Origin: Acidobacteriota bacterium | GTDB lineage: Bacteria; Acidobacteriota; Terriglobia; Bryobacterales; Bryobacteraceae | Length of the DNA: 50,229 nucleotides | Reading direction: 5' to 3' | NCBI GenBank assembly: GCA_016213725.1 | Contig: JACQZS010000223.1 | Coordinates: 1-50,229 of the forward strand | Shown: positions 45,255 through 50,229 of the stretch, piece after piece | Numbering within the stretch: the first letter of the stretch is position 1 | Layout: each line of letters starts with the position of its first letter | Notes under the pieces: generated by a model | Databases searched by the model: none | What the model was told of the DNA's origin: nothing | The model's input: only the letters and a program-made list of their open reading frames with translations | Made by a program: the position numbers and the translations under genes

Positions 45255-45272
45255 GGCGCGGCCTCCCGCGCC
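45255..45272. terminator. Perfect GC hairpin between DinB-like gene and nuoH
   Basis: GGCGCGG, loop CCTC, CCGCGCC: seven perfect GC pairs in the 43-bp gap between convergent stops at 45244 and 45288. Neither side has a T-run, so a bidirectional hairpin or transcript-end protector is more likely than a classical terminator. Confidence 0.45.
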
Positions 45273-45287
45273 GGAGAACAAACCGGC

Positions 45288-46472
45288 TTACTTGGCGGCG
45301 CGCGCCATGCCCACCAGCGCGTTCAGGAAGATCGCGCCCAGCCCGGTCGGGATCATCACCTTCCAGCCGATATTCATCAGCTGGTCGTAACGGTAGCGCG
45401 GGAACGTCCCGCGGATCCAGATGAAGACGTAGAGGACGGTGAACAGCTTCAGTGCCCACCAGAACACCGGCGTCGCCGCCGTGTTGAAGCCCGGGATCAT
45501 GAACACCGCAGCCAGGCCCAGGAAGATCACGCCAACGGCCGCGATGCCGATCGCGTACCCCGGAATCGGCTGCCTCCGCGAAAGCATCAGGCACAACGCG
45601 CCCGTGCCGGCAAAAACCGCCAGCGGTACGCCGTAGTTCATCGGGACCGCCAGAAACGCCACGTTCGGAAACGGCCGCAGCCAGCCGCCGAAGAACAGCG
45701 TCACCAGCACGCTGCCCACGGCGAACATGTTGATGTACTCCGACAGCATGTACACGCCCCAGCGGAAACCGCTGTATTCGGTGTGGAACCCGGCCACCAG
45801 TTCGCTTTCCGCTTCGGGAAGATCGAACGGCGCACGGTTGGTCTCCGCCACCGACGAGATCAGGTAGATCATCGTCGGGATCAGCATCAGCCCGAAGTTG
45901 TCGAACGCGAACCACACGCCGCGCTCCATCTGGGCTTTCACCATGCCGCTCATGGAAAGCGTGCCGGCGCACATCACGCCGCTCACCAGCGCCAGGCCCA
46001 GCGCCACTTCATAGGACACCAGCTGCGCCGCGGAGCGCAGGCCGCCCAGCAGCGAGTAGTGCGAGTTGGAAGACCAGCCGCCCAGGATGATGCCCAGGAT
46101 ACCCACAGCCGACATCGCCGAGATCACCAGCAACCCGACGTTCACGTCCGTCACCTTGATCGTATCCGAGAACGGCACCACCGTCAGGCACGTGGCCGCC
46201 GTGAAGAACGTGATCACCGGCGCGAAACGGAACAGCCCGCGGTTCGAGTCCGCCGGCACGATGTCTTCCTTCATCAGCAGCTTCACCGCGTCGGCGATGG
46301 TCTGCAACAGGCCTTGCGGACCCACTCGCATGGGGCCGAGCCGCGCCTGCATGTCCGCCAGCACCTTGCGCTCCAGCAGCACGGTGAACGCTACCGCCAG
46401 CGGTGCCAGCCCGATAATGCAGACGCCGACGACCAGCGGGATAAACCAGGGTTGGGATAGAAGTTCTGCCAT
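45288..46472 (-). CDS. nuoH: NADH-quinone oxidoreductase subunit H, enlarged
   Basis: 394 aa. Membrane subunit that forms the quinone entry to the proton path of complex I. LLERKVLADMQARLGPMRVGP, the quinone-site loop ETNRAPFDLPEAESELVAGFHTEYSG (split) and RGTFPRYRYDQLM are hallmarks. Compared with usual lengths of about 325-350, there is an extra stretch between GGWLRPF and ALKLFTVLYVF (roughly residues 258-330), with two further hydrophobic segments (VPLAVFAGTGALCLML, YAIGIAAVGVIFLGLAAVF). It is the last gene of the run, 12 bp after nuoN, whereas nuoH usually precedes nuoI. Confidence 0.95.
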   Translation of the reverse strand: MAELLSQPWFIPLVVGVCIIGLAPLAVAFTVLLERKVLADMQARLGPMRVGPQGLLQTIADAVKLLMKEDIVPADSNRGLFRFAPVITFFTAATCLTVVPFSDTIKVTDVNVGLLVISAMSAVGILGIILGGWSSNSHYSLLGGLRSAAQLVSYEVALGLALVSGVMCAGTLSMSGMVKAQMERGVWFAFDNFGLMLIPTMIYLISSVAETNRAPFDLPEAESELVAGFHTEYSGFRWGVYMLSEYINMFAVGSVLVTLFFGGWLRPFPNVAFLAVPMNYGVPLAVFAGTGALCLMLSRRQPIPGYAIGIAAVGVIFLGLAAVFMIPGFNTAATPVFWWALKLFTVLYVFIWIRGTFPRYRYDQLMNIGWKVMIPTGLGAIFLNALVGMARAAK

Positions 46473-46484
46473 CGCAAGTTTCCC

Positions 46485-47954
46485 TTAACGCGAAATGCTC
46501 ATCTGCGCCAGGCGCAGGAACGGTTCCGGATAGATGCCGATACCCAGCGTCAGCGCGCCGGTGACGCCCAGCGCGATCTGCGTGCCCAGCGAGGTGGCCA
46601 GCGGAGGAGCCTCGCTCTCTTCCGTCTCGATAAAGACGGCCTTCACCAGCCGGAAGTAGTAGTAGACCGACACGGCCACGTAAGCCGCCGCCACCACCGC
46701 CAGCGCCACATGGCCCGTCTCGATCAGCGCCAGGAAGATGAAGTACTTGCCCAGGAAGCCCGCCGTCGGCGGAATGCCTGCCAGCGAGACCAGGAATACC
46801 AGCATCCACAGCGCGTGGCCCGGAGCCCTCTTCATCAGCCCGCGCAGATCGTTGATGTCTTCGCCGGCCAACCCCTGCCGCGTCAGCGACGTCAGCACCA
46901 GGAATGCGCCCAGGTTCATGAAGGTGTATACCAGCACGTAAACCAGCACGCCCTTCAGCCCCGTCGGATTGCCCGCGATCAGGCCCAGCAGGATATAGCC
47001 CGCGTGATTGATGCCGCTGTAGGCCAGCAGCCGCTTTGTATTCGTCTGCGTCACCGCGGCCAGGTTGCCCACGGTCATCGACAGGATGGCCGCCGCAATC
47101 ATCAGCGGCTCCCAGGCCACCCGCGCCGAGCCCAGCGTGCCGGCAAACATCCGCAGCAACAGGGCGAACGAAGCCGCCTTCGAACCCACGGCCAGGTATG
47201 CCGTGATCGTCGTCGGCGCGCCTTCATAGGCGTCCGGCGCCCACATGTGGAACGGCGCCGCCGAAATCTTGAATAGCAGGCCCACCGCAGTGGTGGCGAT
47301 GCCCAGCAGCAGAATCGGGTCCCACGCGTCGCGCGCCGCCACCGCCGCGGTAATCGCCTGCAACCGTGTCGAATCCGCAATCCCGTACAGCACCGAGAAT
47401 CCGTATGCCAGGAACCCCGAACTCATCGACCCCAGCAGCAGGTACTTCAAAGCCGCTTCATTGGACCGCTTGTCCGACCGCAGGAAGCCCACCAGAATGT
47501 AGAACGTGATCGCCATCGTCTCCAGTCCGACGAAGATCGTCACCAGTTCCGTCCCGCTGGCCAGGAAGAACATCCCGCACTGCGCCATCATCAGCAGCCC
47601 GTAGTATTCGCCGTGGTGCTCGTTGCGCACTTCCAGGTACTTGTAGCTGATCAGCCCGACGATCAACGTCGTCGCCAGGAAGATCCAGTGGAAGTACAAC
47701 GAGTAGTTGTCGATCACCAGCGCTCCGTTGAAAGCCGTCAGGTCCCCGCCGTGCCCGGCCAGAAACATCTGCTGCCGCGCGAACGCCACGCCGGCAAAGG
47801 CCTCGCCGATCACCAGAAACAGCAGCAGCCAGCGCCGCTGTTTCGGCTCGGGAAAGATGAACAGGTCGAAGATCAGCGTCGCGCAGCCGAACAGCGCCAG
47901 CAGCAGGGCCGGCAGCAGCACGAAGTGGTCTGTGGAGGTGTAGTAAACGCTCAT
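46485..47954 (-). CDS. nuoN: NADH-quinone oxidoreductase subunit N
   Basis: 489 aa, about 14 transmembrane helices. Antiporter-like proton-pumping subunit of complex I. FKISAAPFHMWAPDAYEGAP is the conserved lysine/proline motif of the discontinuous helix; QTNTKRLLAYSGINHAGY is the second. Length is standard. The ATG overlaps the NuoM stop by 4 bp. Confidence 0.96.
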   Translation of the reverse strand: MSVYYTSTDHFVLLPALLLALFGCATLIFDLFIFPEPKQRRWLLLFLVIGEAFAGVAFARQQMFLAGHGGDLTAFNGALVIDNYSLYFHWIFLATTLIVGLISYKYLEVRNEHHGEYYGLLMMAQCGMFFLASGTELVTIFVGLETMAITFYILVGFLRSDKRSNEAALKYLLLGSMSSGFLAYGFSVLYGIADSTRLQAITAAVAARDAWDPILLLGIATTAVGLLFKISAAPFHMWAPDAYEGAPTTITAYLAVGSKAASFALLLRMFAGTLGSARVAWEPLMIAAAILSMTVGNLAAVTQTNTKRLLAYSGINHAGYILLGLIAGNPTGLKGVLVYVLVYTFMNLGAFLVLTSLTRQGLAGEDINDLRGLMKRAPGHALWMLVFLVSLAGIPPTAGFLGKYFIFLALIETGHVALAVVAAAYVAVSVYYYFRLVKAVFIETEESEAPPLATSLGTQIALGVTGALTLGIGIYPEPFLRLAQMSISR

Positions 47955-49498
47955 TTGGAGACGGCCTCCGAACTGACGGCGGGCGCGTTGGCCACGCTAT
48001 TGGCGGTCTGATGAACCCGGTGCACGATCTGCGCCACCGGCTTCTCCAGAATGTCGAAATAGGGCTTCGGATATACGCCGATCGCCACTGCCCAGATCAT
48101 CAGCGGGATGAATACGGCCCACTCCCGCCAGTTCAAATCCGGCAATCCTTTGTTCTTCTCGTTCGTGACCTCGCCCAGCATCGTCCGCTGGTAGAGCCAC
48201 AGCAGGTATGCCGCGCCGAAGATCACCCCCAGCACCGCGAACGCCGCCCACACCCGGTTGGCGTCGAACGCCGCCTGCAGAATCGTGAACTCGCCCACAA
48301 AGCCGTTCAGCAGCGGCAGCCCCGCGCTGGACAGCATCGCGAAGGCAAACACGATGGCGTAGTTCGGCATCACGTGCGCCAGCCCGCCGTACTCTTTGAT
48401 CTCTCTCGTGTGCCGCCGTTCGTAGATGACACCGACGATCAGGAAGAGCATGCCCGTGGAAATGCCGTGGTTGATCTGCTGGATCACGCTGCCCGCAATG
48501 CCCGCATGGTTCAGCGCGAAGATGCCCAGCGTGCAGAAGCCCAGGTGGCTCACAGACGAGTACGCCACCAGCTTCTTCCAGTCCTGCTGCATCAGGCTCA
48601 CCAGCGCGCCATACAGAATGCCGATGATCGAAAGCACCGCCAGCACCGTCACAATCGTGCGGTCGGAAGATGCGCTCGGCAGCAGCGGCAGGGAGAAGCG
48701 GATGAAACCGTAAGTCCCCATCTTCAGCAGCACCGCCGCCAGAATCACAGAGCCGGCCGTAGGCGCCTCCGTGTGCGCATCCGGCAGCCAGGTGTGGAAC
48801 GGGAACATCGGCACCTTGATGGCGAAGCCCAGGAAGAACGCCCAGAACACCCACTGCTGCAGGCCCAGCGGCAGGTTCAGCTTCATCAGTTCCGTGATCT
48901 CGAACGTGTAGCGCCCGAACTGCGAGGCGTGCTGGAAGTACAGCGTCAGTATGCCCAGCAGCATCAGCACGCCGCCGGCCAGCGTGTATAGGAAGAACTT
49001 AATCGCCGCATACAGCTTCCGCGGCCCGCCCCACACGCCGATGATGAAGTACATCGGCACCAGCACCAGCTCCCAGAAGACGTAGAACAGCAGGAAGTCC
49101 ATCGAGATGAACACGCCGATCATGCCCGTCTGCTGGATCAGGAACATCGCGTAGTATTCCTTCTCGCGGTCCTTGATGGCGTCCCACGAGGAGAAGATGG
49201 CGATCAGGCCCATGAACGTGGTCAGCATCACCATCAGCACGCTGATGCCGTCCACGCCGATCAGGTATTGCACGCCCAGCGATGGAATCCAGTCGGCGCG
49301 CTCCACAAACTGGTAGCCGTCCAGATTCCTGTTGAAGTTCATGATCAGCGGCAGCGACACCAGGAAGCCGGCCGCCGCCGTAAGATTCGCCCACAGCTTG
49401 ATCAGCGTCTTGTTGCTGGAAGGGATGAACAGCAGCACCAGCAGGCCCGCGATCGGTGTGAAGAGGATCAGGGAGAGGAGGTTGGATGTCATCGTCAT
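47951..49498 (-). CDS. nuoM: NADH-quinone oxidoreductase subunit M
   Basis: 515 aa, about 14 transmembrane helices. Antiporter-like proton-pumping subunit. The key Glu is in the WELVLVPMYFIIGVWGG helix, and the Lys motif is GFAIKVPMFPFHTWLPDAHTEAP; QQDWKKLVAYSSVSHLGF is also conserved. Starts ATG-ACG-ATG at 49498, 9 bp after the nuoL stop. A C-terminal extension of about 25 residues, rich in Val/Ala/Ser, follows the last helix. Confidence 0.96.
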   Translation of the reverse strand: MTMTSNLLSLILFTPIAGLLVLLFIPSSNKTLIKLWANLTAAAGFLVSLPLIMNFNRNLDGYQFVERADWIPSLGVQYLIGVDGISVLMVMLTTFMGLIAIFSSWDAIKDREKEYYAMFLIQQTGMIGVFISMDFLLFYVFWELVLVPMYFIIGVWGGPRKLYAAIKFFLYTLAGGVLMLLGILTLYFQHASQFGRYTFEITELMKLNLPLGLQQWVFWAFFLGFAIKVPMFPFHTWLPDAHTEAPTAGSVILAAVLLKMGTYGFIRFSLPLLPSASSDRTIVTVLAVLSIIGILYGALVSLMQQDWKKLVAYSSVSHLGFCTLGIFALNHAGIAGSVIQQINHGISTGMLFLIVGVIYERRHTREIKEYGGLAHVMPNYAIVFAFAMLSSAGLPLLNGFVGEFTILQAAFDANRVWAAFAVLGVIFGAAYLLWLYQRTMLGEVTNEKNKGLPDLNWREWAVFIPLMIWAVAIGVYPKPYFDILEKPVAQIVHRVHQTANSVANAPAVSSEAVSK

Positions 49499-49507
49499 TC
49501 GCTCCCT

Positions 49508-50229
49508 TTAGTGCACCCACCAGTAGTAGCCGAAGATGGCCAGCACGCCCCCAAGAAACACCAGGGCGTAAGAGTGGATGAAGCCGGTCTGGAAAAACCG
49601 CACCGGGTAGGACATCGCCCGCACCGTGAACGCGCTGAGGTTCACCAGCCCGTCCACAATCCAGGTGTCGTACCACATCGAAATCCGCGAGGTCATGCGC
49701 GTCAGCCACGCCGTGCCGTTCACGCCGCCGTCCACCACCTTGCGGTCGAACTCGGCCATCAGCGTGCCGCCGCCCTTGGACAAGCCGTTGACGAACAGGA
49801 AGTCGTACAGCTCGTCCACGTACCACTTGTTCAGCAGTACCGGGTAGATGGCGCCGCCCGTCGGCCGGTCTTCTTCTTTCATCCGCAGGTAGATGTGCCG
49901 CGCCAGGAAGATGCCGGCCAGCGCCACGCCGATCGACATGCCCATCAGCACCCACTCCATCGTCGTGTCGTGGTGCGCTCCACCGTGTTCCGCCATGGAT
50001 GCGCCGTGCCCGGCCACCGCGTGCGCAGCTTCCTTGCCGCTCTCGAACACCGGCCCCAGCCAGTGCTCCAGGCCCTGCATGAAGCCGTTCTCGCCAAAGA
50101 CCTTCGGCATCCCGATCCAGCCGGCGCAAACCGATCCGCCGGCCAGCACCATCAGCGGCACCGTCATGGACTTCGGAGACTCGTGAATGTGGTGCTTCGT
50201 GTGTTCGTCCATCCGGCCCTCGCCGTAGA
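49508..50229 (-). CDS. nuoL: NADH-quinone oxidoreductase subunit L, C-terminal part (5' end outside window)
   Basis: 240 codons to the right edge, reading from YGEGR; the true start is outside. The visible part has HIHESPKSMTVPLMVLAGGS, a loop rich in His/Gly, then a helical piece with LLNKWYVDELYDFLFV (the long lateral helix region) and a final transmembrane helix (YALVFLGGVLAIFGYYWW). These are typical of the NuoL C-terminus. It leads into nuoM with a 9-bp gap. Confidence 0.93.
   Translation of the reverse strand, partial: YGEGRMDEHTKHHIHESPKSMTVPLMVLAGGSVCAGWIGMPKVFGENGFMQGLEHWLGPVFESGKEAAHAVAGHGASMAEHGGAHHDTTMEWVLMGMSIGVALAGIFLARHIYLRMKEEDRPTGGAIYPVLLNKWYVDELYDFLFVNGLSKGGGTLMAEFDRKVVDGGVNGTAWLTRMTSRISMWYDTWIVDGLVNLSAFTVRAMSYPVRFFQTGFIHSYALVFLGGVLAIFGYYWWVH

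Overview
The window is high-GC bacterial chromosome with densely packed genes, many joined by ATGA, GTGA or TGATG overlaps. The gene content suggests a soil Acidobacteriota of the Solibacter/Bryobacter type: acidobacterial-style RHS protein with a small secreted partner, Tat-exported oxidoreductases, XRE-cupin regulator, YfhO-type membrane protein, DUF2461, and a compact complex I operon. This lineage call is inference from gene content, not from a marker gene. I found no rRNA, tRNA, CRISPR array, transposase or phage gene.

Layout. 1-3.6 kb (minus): a secreted 137-aa protein translationally coupled to a large secreted RHS-repeat protein that runs off the left edge. 3.6-4.2 kb: the only long non-coding stretch; it holds two near-palindromes exactly 140 bp apart. 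4.2-9.4 kb (minus): phoH-ybeY-corC/hlyC-era, an RNA-maturation and ribosome-assembly operon with 4-bp overlaps, followed by an SDR with an eroded active site and a secreted unknown. 9.5-14.3 kb: ECF sigma factor divergent from an XRE-cupin regulator, a UroD-fold protein and a secreted clan GH-D alpha-galactosidase-like enzyme. 14.3-19.1 kb (minus): cmk, lysC, a PpiD/SurA-type periplasmic foldase and a DedA membrane protein. 19.1-22 kb: a thioredoxin-like [2Fe-2S] ferredoxin divergent from a small zincin, then a YfhO-family membrane protein. 21.9-29.2 kb (minus): ggt, a sugar-isomerase-like TIM barrel, asnS, arginase, ddl and a Ctp-type S41 protease, packed with 1-16 bp junctions.

29.3-35 kb (plus): a hybrid sensor kinase with a solute-binding sensor domain, a Tat aldo/keto reductase, recG and rsmD. 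35-40.5 kb (plus): a mainly exported accessory cluster of a ConA-like protein, Gfo/Idh/MocA oxidoreductase, GH88-like hydrolase, alpha/beta hydrolase and a divergent M19 peptidase; it looks like degradation of an acidic or modified glycan. 40.5-43 kb (minus): murB, a secreted beta-propeller-like protein and a shrunken FGE-like membrane protein. 42.9-45.3 kb: DUF2461, a NapH-like membrane ferredoxin and a DinB/YfiT-like protein. 45.3-50.2 kb (minus): nuoL (partial)-nuoM-nuoN-nuoH, with nuoH unusually last and enlarged.

Window-wide patterns that are not single genes: (i) many first-of-operon starts have a TANNNT box 6-9 nt upstream, which suggests leaderless or near-leaderless transcription; (ii) convergent gene pairs mostly share or abut stop codons with no room for a terminator; (iii) the plus strand is G-rich from about 4 to 31 kb and C-rich at 1-3 kb and 35-50 kb, whichever strand is coding. 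The strongest candidates for unusual biology are the coupled RHS/partner locus with its twin palindromes, the enzyme homologues whose catalytic residues are altered (SDR, M19, AKR), and the divergent ferredoxin/zincin pair served by one shared -10 palindrome.
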